A stretch of 7,796 bases of DNA from the NCBI GenBank assembly GCA_002331625.1, contig DCZN01000134.1, positions 25,524-33,319 on the forward strand, written 5' to 3'. Below are positions 1 to 7,158 of this stretch, in pieces. The notes beneath the pieces were generated by a model. It was not told where the DNA came from and did not search any database. It saw nothing but the letters and a program-made list of their open reading frames with translations. Position numbers and translations under genes: made by a program. The stretch is from Nitrospira sp. UBA2083. GTDB lineage: Bacteria; Nitrospirota; Nitrospiria; Nitrospirales; Nitrospiraceae. Positions within the stretch are counted from its first letter, which is position 1, and each line of letters opens with the position of its first letter.

Positions 1-2213
1 ACTTTCGCAAATCGAACCCATGACGCCCCTCCGATCTCGATGTTCTTGTACAGGTTCACGTTCCCGATCACGTAGGAAGGGAATCCAAACGTGTTGCTGT
101 TGTTCAAGAAATAGCTGTTGGAGTAATTGCCTTCGACCCACGCACCTAACCCGATAGGCGCATGGTAATACTCCAGCTTGCCGTTCAAGATGTCGGTCGG
201 TACATTGGGCACCTGCTTTCCATCGCGGACAATGAATCCGGCTGCCGTGCGATCGGAGAAATTGATGTACTCCGAATCGATATGGGTGTAGGCACCGGAT
301 ACCCGAAGCCCTGTCACCGGCCGCCAATCGGCAAAGACCTCGACGCCGCGATACCGGGAGGAGTCAGCATTCACGGACGCCGTGTTGTTTCCCGAAATGA
401 CCTGCGTAATGATTTCGTCCTTATAGAAGGTGTAAAACGCCGCGACGTGCACCAGCAAGGTTGGATGCAGTCTCGCCTCCGTGCCGATTTCCAAGTTCAG
501 ATTCTTCTGCGGCTTCAGGCTGAAGTTTGTTCCCGGTTGCCCTGTGACCGGATCCCGCAGGAGGTTGCCGAATTGGGGAATCGCATATCCGGTCGAGGCC
601 CTGACCCAATACCGGTAGTCTGGTGATGGTTTCCAGGTGATCGAGCCCTCCGGTGCCCAGTTTGTAAACGTCCGATTTGCGCTTGCACGATTGGCAAACG
701 CCCCGGTCACGGGATCGTAGTTCGTCGCATGCACACTGAGACGAGACTGTTCAAACCCGAGGCCGACCGCCAAGATCCAATTCGGCAAAAATTCCAATTC
801 CTCGCGGATCCGGCCGCCGATGTTGAAAATCGTCCCCCGGCTGTTTTGGATCAAGGTTCCTTTCGTCCCAAAACTGTCCGCCAGATTTTGGAACGTGTTC
901 CCCTTCTGTTCCATCTGATTCACGAAGAAACCCACATAGCTTCTCAAAGGGAGGGTCAACAGATGGCCGTCGTGCCGCAAGTCGGCATAGCTCTTATAGT
1001 TCGGGTTGGTGTTCTCGAAGATCTGCGAAAATGACTGTTGAATGTCCTTCACATCGTAGTCGGCTTCTACCGTCAAGATGGTATTCGCATCGATCTGGCG
1101 CTCATAGATCCCCCCGATGATCGTGCGACGATCAACCCGACTTTGATTGAGGAGCAGCGCGTTGGCGCAGCCGCCGTTGAATAGTCCCGGCGTACAGGTG
1201 GTCTGCGCCCCACCCGCCTGCTGCTCATCGGCAAAGAACTGACTTTGTGTCAGCCTGGTCGGCACTTTCGTATTCAGCCAATTGTTGATGGCCTTGAAAT
1301 AGAAGTTTTGTTTGTCGTCGATCTTATAACGGACGTTAAAGTTGATCGTTTGGGTATTGTAGTTGCTGTGTCGGATATACCCCTCTTCCGATACATGGCT
1401 CCCGAACATTGAGACATCGAACCGGTCCGTTTCCTGGCCGATGGCGACACCGTACTTCTGGTAGCCGAACGATCCGCCCGAGAAGAACGTTTCCAACCCT
1501 CGAATGTCGCTCCCGCGCCTGGTGCGGAAGTGGACCATGCCGCCCAGGGCATAGTTGTCATACAAGGACGAGGACGCCCCTCGAATGACTTCGACACTGC
1601 GCATGAACCACGGATCATGAATGTCGAGCCGTGAGAGGCCATCGGATTGAGTCTGGACGAATCCGTCTTCGTAGACTTTGATATCCCGAATCGCAAAAGT
1701 CGTCTTGGCCCCTTGGCCACGGATCATAATGCTGAAATCGCGTGGTCCGTTGGCCTGTCGCAGCACGACGCCGGGGAGTGATTCCATGGATTCCTTCATC
1801 GTTCTCGTTGGCTGGGATTCCGTTTCCGACGGGACCGTCGCCGACAGTGAGACCCCTTCTGATCGCTTCTGAAACCGCTTGCTGACGATGCTCATGTCAG
1901 ACAGATCAAAATCCGACTCCGCCGACGAAGCAGCCTCAGTAGTCCCCTCAGGCGCTATCATCTGTGTTTTCTCCTTGATGATGGCAGGACGCTCCGTTTC
2001 GGGTTTCGCGCTCTCTTTCGTTTGTTGCATCTCATCTAATTCCTGCAGAATGGTCTTGAGCTGCTGACGCAGCTCCTTCTCACGCGGTGAGGCAGATGGA
2101 TCGCCGACCGATGTATCCTGAGCTCCTGCGCTGCCGATACCGACGCCACACATCATCACGATTCCAACGACAACCGCGCAGATCCATCGAGACACATGTA
2201 CCAGTTCAAACAT
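1..2213 (-). CDS. TonB-dependent outer-membrane receptor (C-terminus outside window)
   Basis: I translated this frame by hand from the ATG at 2213-2211 and it stays open for 737 codons to the window edge, so the gene is partial at its 3' end. A signal peptide spans residues 1-31 (hydrophobic 11-28, cleavage probably after Ala-Gly-Ala). A short helix follows at 45-62, with Leu48, Leu52, Ile55, Leu59 and Met62 in 4-3-4-3 coiled-coil spacing, and then a charged linker. A likely TonB box is SDMSIVSKR (105-113). The plug domain covers about 135-235, with the hallmarks LPGVVLRQ (146-153), IRGQG (164-168), VYEDG (180-184), VEVIRGASSSLY (207-218) and LGG (223-225). Alternating beta-barrel strands with long loops follow; one extracellular-type loop has Cys340 and Cys349. 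No STN signalling domain is seen before the TonB box and no sigma/anti-sigma pair is in the window, so FecA-like signalling is unlikely. Family role (known): TonB-powered uptake of metal complexes or other large ligands. The ligand is not evident; there is no Cys in the plug. Confidence 0.95.
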   Translation of the reverse strand, partial: MFELVHVSRWICAVVVGIVMMCGVGIGSAGAQDTSVGDPSASPREKELRQQLKTILQELDEMQQTKESAKPETERPAIIKEKTQMIAPEGTTEAASSAESDFDLSDMSIVSKRFQKRSEGVSLSATVPSETESQPTRTMKESMESLPGVVLRQANGPRDFSIMIRGQGAKTTFAIRDIKVYEDGFVQTQSDGLSRLDIHDPWFMRSVEVIRGASSSLYDNYALGGMVHFRTRRGSDIRGLETFFSGGSFGYQKYGVAIGQETDRFDVSMFGSHVSEEGYIRHSNYNTQTINFNVRYKIDDKQNFYFKAINNWLNTKVPTRLTQSQFFADEQQAGGAQTTCTPGLFNGGCANALLLNQSRVDRRTIIGGIYERQIDANTILTVEADYDVKDIQQSFSQIFENTNPNYKSYADLRHDGHLLTLPLRSYVGFFVNQMEQKGNTFQNLADSFGTKGTLIQNSRGTIFNIGGRIREELEFLPNWILAVGLGFEQSRLSVHATNYDPVTGAFANRASANRTFTNWAPEGSITWKPSPDYRYWVRASTGYAIPQFGNLLRDPVTGQPGTNFSLKPQKNLNLEIGTEARLHPTLLVHVAAFYTFYKDEIITQVISGNNTASVNADSSRYRGVEVFADWRPVTGLRVSGAYTHIDSEYINFSDRTAAGFIVRDGKQVPNVPTDILNGKLEYYHAPIGLGAWVEGNYSNSYFLNNSNTFGFPSYVIGNVNLYKNIEIGGASWVRFAK

Positions 2214-2222
2214 GATCACGGA

Positions 2223-2228
2223 CTCCTT
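2223..2228 (-). promoter_or_regulatory. Ribosome binding site of the TonB-dependent receptor
   Basis: AAGGAG on the minus strand lies 9 bases upstream of the ATG at 2213. It decides the start: an in-frame ATG at 2297 would add 28 residues but has no Shine-Dalgarno sequence, and it would bury the signal peptide behind an unrelated leader. Confidence 0.75.
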
Positions 2229-2322
2229 ACTCAGACAGAGGTTACGCACAACAAGGCAAGGCATAGCCCAGTGTGGGTGCTGTTGCCCGTATCGCATATG
2301 ACGGATTGAGAGTTGGAAAAGA

Positions 2323-2628
2323 TTACTGAGGGGGTGCGCGAGAGCGAGCAACCGCTGCAACGAGAAAAGTTTGTGGAATAACACGAATGAACCGCTGACG
2401 TGCGACGAAGACAAAGTTGGTGAGGAGCGGCGCCGCCGCGTGTATGCTCTCGGTCGGATTCGCTTGGCACGCCCAGGCACAGAATGGAGAGTGCTCGGAA
2501 TGGGATGGAGCGTGATGTGCGTGCGAAGGCTCCGCCTTCGATGTAAAGAGACAGCCTGCCGCCCCTACTGAAAGCGCGCTGTAGAGCAGGACCATCCCTA
2601 CGGCACATGACGCCAACCAACGTTTCAT
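2323..2628 (-). CDS. Small exported His/Cys-rich protein with CAWAC motif (DUF2946-like)
   Basis: This protein has 101 residues. It begins with Lys/Arg and a hydrophobic stretch (residues 4-25) that ends VGAAGC, so it is either cut by signal peptidase I or is a lipoprotein at Cys26; the lipobox is imperfect because -3 is Ala. A His-rich segment follows (His36, 38, 39, 43 and 46), then Cys50-Ala-Trp-Ala-Cys54. The chain continues through a moderately hydrophobic stretch and ends RSRAPPQ. Its ATG overlaps the stop of the thioredoxin gene as ATGA, and its own ribosome site is weak (AGGT), so translational coupling is likely. The His and Cys residues suggest metal binding (inference). The general architecture, including the Arg-x-Pro-Pro tail, recalls small DUF2946-type proteins that can sit beside TonB-dependent copper receptors, but this assignment is from memory and not from a search. 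The protein at 7159-7503 has the same plan. Confidence 0.8.
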   Translation of the reverse strand: MKRWLASCAVGMVLLYSALSVGAAGCLFTSKAEPSHAHHAPSHSEHSPFCAWACQANPTESIHAAAPLLTNFVFVARQRFIRVIPQTFLVAAVARSRAPPQ

Positions 2629-3197
2629 TTCATACCTGCGAGCAGATGCCGTACCAGAGCAACTGACTCCTCACTGTCCCAGGCTCGTGGCCCAACCGCG
2701 CGACCAACAGCTTTCCCATCTGCCGAAACGAGAACCGTTGTTGGTAACCCCCTAACCATAAAAGATCTCGACACATCTTCCTGTTCGTCGAACAGGACGG
2801 GAAGACGAATCCCCAAATGGTCGAGGAATTGTTTGATCCCTTGCGGATGCCGATCCGTCGTAATGGTGACCACCTGGAACTGCCCTGGATCGAATTGCGA
2901 CTGGAGTCTGGAGAGGGACGGCATTTCTTCTTTACAGGGGCCGCACCAGGTCGCCCAAAAATTCACAAGGATGACTTTCCCACGTAATTCATAGGAACCA
3001 ATCATCCGGCCATCAAGATTCTTCAGGTCAAACGGCGTGATCGGAGCATCACCCGCCGTTCGGTTCACACGAAGTGCGGCAAACGGATCACTGGCCGGGC
3101 CCCCCGCAGAATACGAAGGGACAGCCACAGCAAGCACGGTCACCCACCCGCCTACCAACAGACTAGGCAGTACCGTTCGAACGCTACTGCCCACCAC
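2625..3197 (-). CDS. TlpA/ResA-family periplasmic thiol-disulfide oxidoreductase
   Basis: This 190-residue protein has an N-terminal signal peptide or anchor (hydrophobic residues about 9-28) and then a thioredoxin fold. The active site is Trp84-Cys85-Gly-Pro-Cys88 in the context NFWATWCGPCKEEMP, typical of the TlpA/ResA/AhpC-TSA-like group. The cis-proline lies in RGLPTT (Pro152). The strand VILVNFW and the insert-region helix fit the family and the length is normal. Family members reduce disulfides of periplasmic clients, for example apocytochrome c or copper-site proteins. The start is GTG at 3197, or the adjacent GTG at 3194; AGAGGAG at 3203-3209 lies 5 or 8 bases upstream of these. The gene overlaps the end of the BNR propeller gene by 14 bp and the next small gene by 4 bp, so the three are probably made together. 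The Cys-rich neighbours are natural client candidates (inference). Confidence 0.95.
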   Translation of the reverse strand: MVGSSVRTVLPSLLVGGWVTVLAVAVPSYSAGGPASDPFAALRVNRTAGDAPITPFDLKNLDGRMIGSYELRGKVILVNFWATWCGPCKEEMPSLSRLQSQFDPGQFQVVTITTDRHPQGIKQFLDHLGIRLPVLFDEQEDVSRSFMVRGLPTTVLVSADGKAVGRAVGPRAWDSEESVALVRHLLAGMK

Positions 3198-4461
3198 GTT
3201 CGCTCCTCTCGGCCACCGCCTTCGGTGTCGAAAATTGTGCGGGTTGAATCACGAGCCGATGGGCCGGCATGGCATGTTCCTTCCAACCCATCACAACCAC
3301 TCCTTGCTGATTCACTGCCGCGGTGGGTGTCTGCCCGTTTTTGTCGTTCAGTTTGACCGGATGGCTGAACGACCGGCCACGATCGAGCGACACACTCATG
3401 ACGACCTCTCGACGAACCGGCGATTGTTCTTCCCAAATCACGACAATTCGTCCTGCCGGATCGACCGCCATCTGCGGATGGTCCGGGAACGTTCCCTTGG
3501 AACGGTTGAGTTGAGTCTTCGAGGAAAATGTCCGGCCTTGATCATCGGAGTAGGCAAGATACATTGCGGGCGCCTCATCGGCTCCTTCCGTGTACCACAC
3601 GACGTACAGCCGTCCTTGCTTGTCGACGCCGAGGGACGCCGGACGATGAGGACAGGCAGGATAAACCCACCGATCATTGCCAACGACGACCGACGGAGAG
3701 AAGTGCTCACCGCCGTCCGTCGACCGTGACACGACCGTCTCTCGAATGTTCCCCTCAAAAATCTTTCGCCACGCCACATAAACCAGTCCATCGGCGGACG
3801 TCGCCACCGCCGTTCTGCAACAGACGCAGGTGTCGTCATCAATCTTGACATTCTTGGCGATGGTACGGCCATGGTCCGTTGACCTAGCCACAAACGTACC
3901 GGGTTCCTTCTTGCCTTCGCGTCCGTCAATCCAAGCTATGTACAGCGTTCCATCGGGAGCGGCCTGAATCGAATCGAACGTATGCTGAATCACTTGGTTG
4001 TCATCATTGACCAAAAGTGAGGGCTCGAACGTCAGCCCTCCATCAAGAGATTTGCTGAGCCGGAGTTCTCCGGCAAACGGCTTATCCGGTGTGATCTTCG
4101 GATGGGTTTGCGACCACGTGACAAAAACTTCCTTCCCACGAACTGTTATCGCTGGGGATTCCTGACGGTAGTAAACAGACTCGGTCGATTGGTGGACCGG
4201 TACGGGTGTCCCAAGCGGTCCACCCGGCTGTTCTGACCTCGCAAAGAAAATTGTGCGCGTCTCCTTGTCTTCTTCTATCCAAGCAGCAGAGACGAACCCC
4301 TCTTCATCAATCTGTACTGACGGCCCCACGACGTTCTTCACTTGGTGAACCGTCATCGTTTTGGTCCCCAACCGGATGGCCGGCTCGGATACTTCAGCCC
4401 ACACCGGCATCGCACTGAGCCATGGCAGAGTCACGATGAGTACTGGAACGAATCTCTTCAT
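3184..4461 (-). CDS. Exported BNR/Asp-box (sialidase-fold) beta-propeller with CVCC motif
   Basis: The ATG at 4461 gives 425 residues. It is preferred over an in-frame GTG at 4512 because it directly precedes a signal peptide (MKRFVPVLIV, cleavage probably after VWA, residue 22) and has AGGGGAA upstream. Five Asp-box motifs (S-x-D-x-G-x-x-hydrophobic) are visible: SLDGGLTF (138-145), STDHGRTI (194-201), STDGGEHF (247-254), SDDQGRTF (305-312) and SLDRGRSF (358-365), so a six-bladed sialidase-type propeller is likely. Asp boxes are structural and do not prove sialidase activity; I see no clear catalytic Arg triad, so a glycosidase call is not supported. The mature protein has only four cysteines: Cys212, Cys214 and Cys215 in DTCVCCRT, and Cys270 in YPACPHRP. 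This pattern suggests a metal site or disulfide-bonded structure. The gene follows tonB by 63 bp and overlaps the TlpA-like gene, a plausible redox partner. Confidence 0.9.
   Translation of the reverse strand: MKRFVPVLIVTLPWLSAMPVWAEVSEPAIRLGTKTMTVHQVKNVVGPSVQIDEEGFVSAAWIEEDKETRTIFFARSEQPGGPLGTPVPVHQSTESVYYRQESPAITVRGKEVFVTWSQTHPKITPDKPFAGELRLSKSLDGGLTFEPSLLVNDDNQVIQHTFDSIQAAPDGTLYIAWIDGREGKKEPGTFVARSTDHGRTIAKNVKIDDDTCVCCRTAVATSADGLVYVAWRKIFEGNIRETVVSRSTDGGEHFSPSVVVGNDRWVYPACPHRPASLGVDKQGRLYVVWYTEGADEAPAMYLAYSDDQGRTFSSKTQLNRSKGTFPDHPQMAVDPAGRIVVIWEEQSPVRREVVMSVSLDRGRSFSHPVKLNDKNGQTPTAAVNQQGVVVMGWKEHAMPAHRLVIQPAQFSTPKAVAERSERGGQ
3203..3209 (-). promoter_or_regulatory. Ribosome binding site of the TlpA-like gene, inside the upstream gene
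   Basis: AGAGGAG on the minus strand sits within the last codons of the BNR propeller gene. It supports a GTG start at 3197 or 3194 and rules out the need for an ATG start further downstream. Confidence 0.65.
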
Positions 4462-4524
4462 CGGTTCCCCTATTATGATCGGGAATTTCTTTGACTTCTT
4501 GATGCCCGTCACCTTCGCCCAGGC

Positions 4525-5394
4525 TCAGTTTGCCAAACTGTAGACGATCGGAAGGCTCACGACGATTTGTGGCTTCCCGATCGCGTGTTTCATATGCAAC
4601 GGACAGGCGAGCTTCACCGCTTCGATTGCAGCCTCATCCAGCGTGCTGTATCCGGAGCTCTTCTGGATAAACACATCAGCTAACTGTCCATCGGATCGGA
4701 TGACGGCCTTCAGAATCACTTTTCCTTCCTGGCCGTTCAGACGTGCGAAGCTCGGATAGCGCTTCAGTTCCGCCACCCGACGCCAGAGCGACTCCGCCAG
4801 CCATCGGTTATCTGCTTTCACTTCAGGGCCAGCTGTCACGACAGCATCCACCGTCTTTTCCTGTGAGACCGCAACGTCGGCGGACAAGACAGGAGCCGAC
4901 GCAACCGCGGCCGGATCTTGCGGAACCGGTCGAGACTCAGTCAGCTCTGGTGAAGCGGCCGGGGCAACCGGCCCGGCCATTTTGGCTTCGACAGTCGGTT
5001 CAGCCACCAGAGTCGCCGTTTCAACAATGCGCTGTTCCATCGGCCCTTCGCGGAGCTGAGGGAGCTCCGTCTTCTGTTCAATCGGTGGCGGCCGCTCAAT
5101 GTTCTGCTCCAATGGTCGTACCACCTGGGATACTTCCGTCACTCGTTTGAGACGTGACGGAGGCAGGATTCTGGCTGATGACTGTGCCGGGGTTACGGCT
5201 GATTGAACCTGTGCCGGCCCGGATGCAGTTGTTTCCCCTTCCACCAAGGCCACGTCCCATTTGAACACATCGTCCTGCGAGATTGGTTTGACTTGTGCGG
5301 CAAACGTGAACGCCAAACCGACGACCACCCCGTGCAGCACGAGCGAAACGCCCCAGGCAGGAAGAAAGAATTGATTGTCATTCGTCGAGATCAT
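4525..5394 (-). CDS. tonB: TonB family energy-transducing protein
   Basis: This 289-residue protein has the three parts of TonB. An inner-membrane anchor lies at about 13-33 and contains SLVLHGVVV, with the conserved Ser-x-x-x-His arrangement (Ser17, His21) that contacts ExbB/ExbD in known TonB proteins. A long Pro/Glu/Val/Ala-rich periplasmic spacer covers about 55-195. The C-terminal TonB domain covers about 197-287 and contains RYPSFARLNGQEGKV (212-226), SDGQLADVFIQKSSGY (234-249) and LDEAAIEAV (252-260). It should carry proton-motive-force energy to an outer-membrane receptor; the receptor at the left of the window is the obvious partner (inference). AGGAAG at 5401-5406 lies 6 bases before the ATG. 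The region ACPLHMKHAIGKPQ (263-276) near the C-terminus contains a Cys, a Met and two His. No exbB or exbD is in the window, so these must be encoded elsewhere. Confidence 0.95.
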   Translation of the reverse strand: MISTNDNQFFLPAWGVSLVLHGVVVGLAFTFAAQVKPISQDDVFKWDVALVEGETTASGPAQVQSAVTPAQSSARILPPSRLKRVTEVSQVVRPLEQNIERPPPIEQKTELPQLREGPMEQRIVETATLVAEPTVEAKMAGPVAPAASPELTESRPVPQDPAAVASAPVLSADVAVSQEKTVDAVVTAGPEVKADNRWLAESLWRRVAELKRYPSFARLNGQEGKVILKAVIRSDGQLADVFIQKSSGYSTLDEAAIEAVKLACPLHMKHAIGKPQIVVSLPIVYSLAN

Positions 5395-5485
5395 GTCATG
5401 CTTCCTGATGGCTCTTCACGATCACTCGATCGAGAAAAAGTGCAGGGCGAAGGCCAAGGGAGATATACCTCCACCCCGCGCTGGT

Positions 5486-5510
5486 CCAAGCCGGAGGGCA
5501 GCCGGCTCGG
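5486..5510 (-). other. Strong RNA hairpin in the lipoprotein-tonB gap
   Basis: In the transcript sense the sequence forms a 9-bp stem (CCGAGCCGG with CCGGCTTGG, one G-U pair) around a 7-base loop. No U-tract follows on either strand, so it does not qualify as an intrinsic terminator. It may stabilise or process the mRNA between the two genes, or pause transcription. The remainder of the 152-bp gap (5395-5546) shows no convincing gene. Confidence 0.45.
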
Positions 5511-5546
5511 ACAAGATAGTTCTGTACGGCCCATGCGCACCTGAGC

Positions 5547-7085
5547 CTAATTGCTGGCTTGGTTGCCGGCCTCTGCCGCACCAGACTGATATACCAACAC
5601 AGCTCCAGGATTCGTTCCAACTGTCACGTGCTGCTTAATCTGATTATCTGCCGCATTGATGATCGACACCGAACCAGGGGAGCCGTTGTTTGAGATAATG
5701 ATATATTTGGCTTCACCCACTCCCTGCGCCAGGATATCCATACTATGACGCCCCGTCTGCAAGAGGGAAATCTCTCCGTTCGGAAGAAGGGTTAGGGCCG
5801 GGGTGGTAGCACCGAGCGTCGACGCGTCATAGGCAAAGAGACGATCTTTTTTCGTGACGGTCGCTAATGTCGAATTGCCGACCAACAGGTACAAGCGGTT
5901 CCCATCTGGTGAAAACTTGATTGACGCCGACCCCGTGGTGAACGATCCGATCGTCGTCCCAGCGAGCTCCGAATTAGTCAGGTTGACGACCACTGGATTC
6001 GTTGCGCTGAGATCGATGACGCCGAGCCTCATCGTCTGGGGACTCGTGGTCTCTCCGCGAAGGAGAAGATACCTGCCATCCGGCGAAATCCCGTATGTGG
6101 TGTAGGGCGCCGGTAGATCGATTGTTTTGGTCACCGCGAATGAGGCAGGATCGATCTCCGCGAACTGTCCGTATCCCTCTTGAAAGCTGTAAATCTTCTT
6201 GGTCAGTTTCGACCAACGAATGCCGTGGGGAGCTGAATTGTTTGGAGTAAAGGGCGTGGTCCCGGTCGCACTCTCCGCATTGCACGTGGCCCGTGTGGCA
6301 GGTGGCAACGCATTTTCCTTCGTTTGATTACAGAGATCGATACGGTGGATCATCTGAAGGTAGGTCGGTGAGCCCTCCTCATCGTCGATCACGGCAATTT
6401 CACCGGCAGTTTCGCTCGACACGAACGCCCGCTTCGGGACCCCAGCGCCCGAAGAAAAGGCAGCAACTTTGTGGCCGTCAGCTAACACGCAGGTGGTTCG
6501 CAGCACCGTGGGAGGATTGGCACCAGGGCCGAGATGGGAGTTGTGCATGACGGTCACTGAACCACCAGTCTGAGTTGCACAGTTCTCCACATCATCACCA
6601 GGAGCAGTAGTCGCCGTTGCCTCATTGCCGTCATTCATGCTCCAAATGACTTCTCCATTGTTCGCATCGCGATAGATATGGACTGTTCGCGTACCGGCAA
6701 GCAAATTTACCCTGTGGATCGGAGTCGCGGCTGTCAGCGGATCGATCGCCGCCACTTTGCCGGCAGCTGTAAGATTCACAAACACCCAGTTTCCGTCAGA
6801 CATCTGCATATCGCCTAAGGCCACATTTTCGAACTCTGCTGCGTCGATCGTATTGACGACGATATTGCCGGAATCCCCCTTCAGCCCTACGCTGGTCAAC
6901 GTCTTGTCGCCCGTATTGTTTATGAAGGCCAGTGGGCCGGTAAAGCCAGCGCTGCCGCCGGACGCCGGCGTTCCTGTGGTGGGAGTGGATTCTCCCGAAC
7001 TACATGCGGCAAGACCGATCAGCGCAAGTCCTAGCGCGCTGGTTGTGACACTCGAGACAAATTTGTTTCTGTTCATCGCTTCCAT
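5547..7085 (-). CDS. Lipoprotein with YVTN/WD40-like beta-propeller
   Basis: This protein has 512 residues. The signal sequence ends in the lipobox LAAC with Cys28 as the lipidated residue, followed by a Ser/Gly/Thr-rich linker to about 47. The ATG at 7085 is chosen over the in-frame ATG at 7076 because AAGGA sits 7 bases upstream of the first. The rest is a series of repeats of the propeller type, each a strand pair ending near an Asp turn: about 53-69, 101-118, 176-180, 219-238, 296-315, 332-360 (SPDGRYLLL), 391-422 (FSPDGNRLYLL) and 461-483 (SVSIINAAD), which suggests seven or eight blades. Beyond the lipid Cys there are four cysteines (169, 199, 252 and 268), placed as two probable disulfide loops, and His181-x-x-His184. 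Such propellers bind ligands or partner proteins; the function here is unknown. There is no CxxCH, so it is not a c-type cytochrome. It lies 73 bp after a small His/Cys-rich gene and 152 bp before tonB. Confidence 0.92.
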   Translation of the reverse strand: MEAMNRNKFVSSVTTSALGLALIGLAACSSGESTPTTGTPASGGSAGFTGPLAFINNTGDKTLTSVGLKGDSGNIVVNTIDAAEFENVALGDMQMSDGNWVFVNLTAAGKVAAIDPLTAATPIHRVNLLAGTRTVHIYRDANNGEVIWSMNDGNEATATTAPGDDVENCATQTGGSVTVMHNSHLGPGANPPTVLRTTCVLADGHKVAAFSSGAGVPKRAFVSSETAGEIAVIDDEEGSPTYLQMIHRIDLCNQTKENALPPATRATCNAESATGTTPFTPNNSAPHGIRWSKLTKKIYSFQEGYGQFAEIDPASFAVTKTIDLPAPYTTYGISPDGRYLLLRGETTSPQTMRLGVIDLSATNPVVVNLTNSELAGTTIGSFTTGSASIKFSPDGNRLYLLVGNSTLATVTKKDRLFAYDASTLGATTPALTLLPNGEISLLQTGRHSMDILAQGVGEAKYIIISNNGSPGSVSIINAADNQIKQHVTVGTNPGAVLVYQSGAAEAGNQASN

Positions 7086-7092
7086 GGAACAT

Positions 7093-7097
7093 TCCTT
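7093..7097 (-). promoter_or_regulatory. Ribosome binding site of the propeller lipoprotein
   Basis: AAGGA, within a GAGGAAGGAA purine run on the minus strand, lies 7 bases before the ATG at 7085 and 16 before the ATG at 7076. It favours the longer form with the MEA extension. Confidence 0.65.
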
Positions 7098-7158
7098 CCT
7101 CGTTAGTGATCATTGGCTTCGACTGAGGGAGCGCAGCCGGCTCCCGAATACATCTGCT

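Noticed and set aside
162..626. A 154-codon open frame on the plus strand.
   Set aside because: It lies opposite the receptor's beta-barrel region, which reads through without interruption. The translation has no recognisable features.
1..2213. Assignment of the receptor as an OprC-type copper receptor.
   Set aside because: The plug has no cysteine and so lacks a Cys-x-x-x-Met copper site of the OprC type. Only the neighbourhood hints at copper.
2214..2297. A 28-codon in-frame N-terminal extension of the receptor from the ATG at 2297.
   Set aside because: There is no Shine-Dalgarno sequence before it, whereas AAGGAG stands 9 bases before the ATG at 2213, which begins a proper signal peptide.
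2231..2620. A 129-codon minus-strand frame overlapping the small CAWAC gene.
   Set aside because: The 2323-2628 frame has a signal peptide, a His/Cys motif and an ATGA overlap with the upstream gene. The alternative has none of these and no ribosome site.
3037..3729. A 230-codon open frame on the plus strand.
   Set aside because: It is antisense to both the TlpA-like and BNR genes, which have clear family motifs. Its translation is Arg/His/Pro-rich with no domain, as expected of a reverse-frame shadow in GC-rich coding DNA.
3184..4461. Annotation of the BNR protein as a sialidase enzyme.
   Set aside because: Asp boxes are structural repeats found in many non-enzymatic propellers, and no sialidase catalytic residues could be assigned.
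5462..5489. A possible sigma-70 promoter for tonB (TTGGAC, 16 bases, TATATC, minus strand).
   Set aside because: It matches only 3 of 6 and 4 of 6 consensus positions, and the -35 part falls inside the hairpin. This is not better than chance.
5396..5620. A 74-codon minus-strand frame filling the gap before tonB.
   Set aside because: It starts inside the lipoprotein gene without a ribosome site, has no signal or domain, and covers the hairpin. It is kept only as a remote possibility because its stop sits directly before the tonB ATG.
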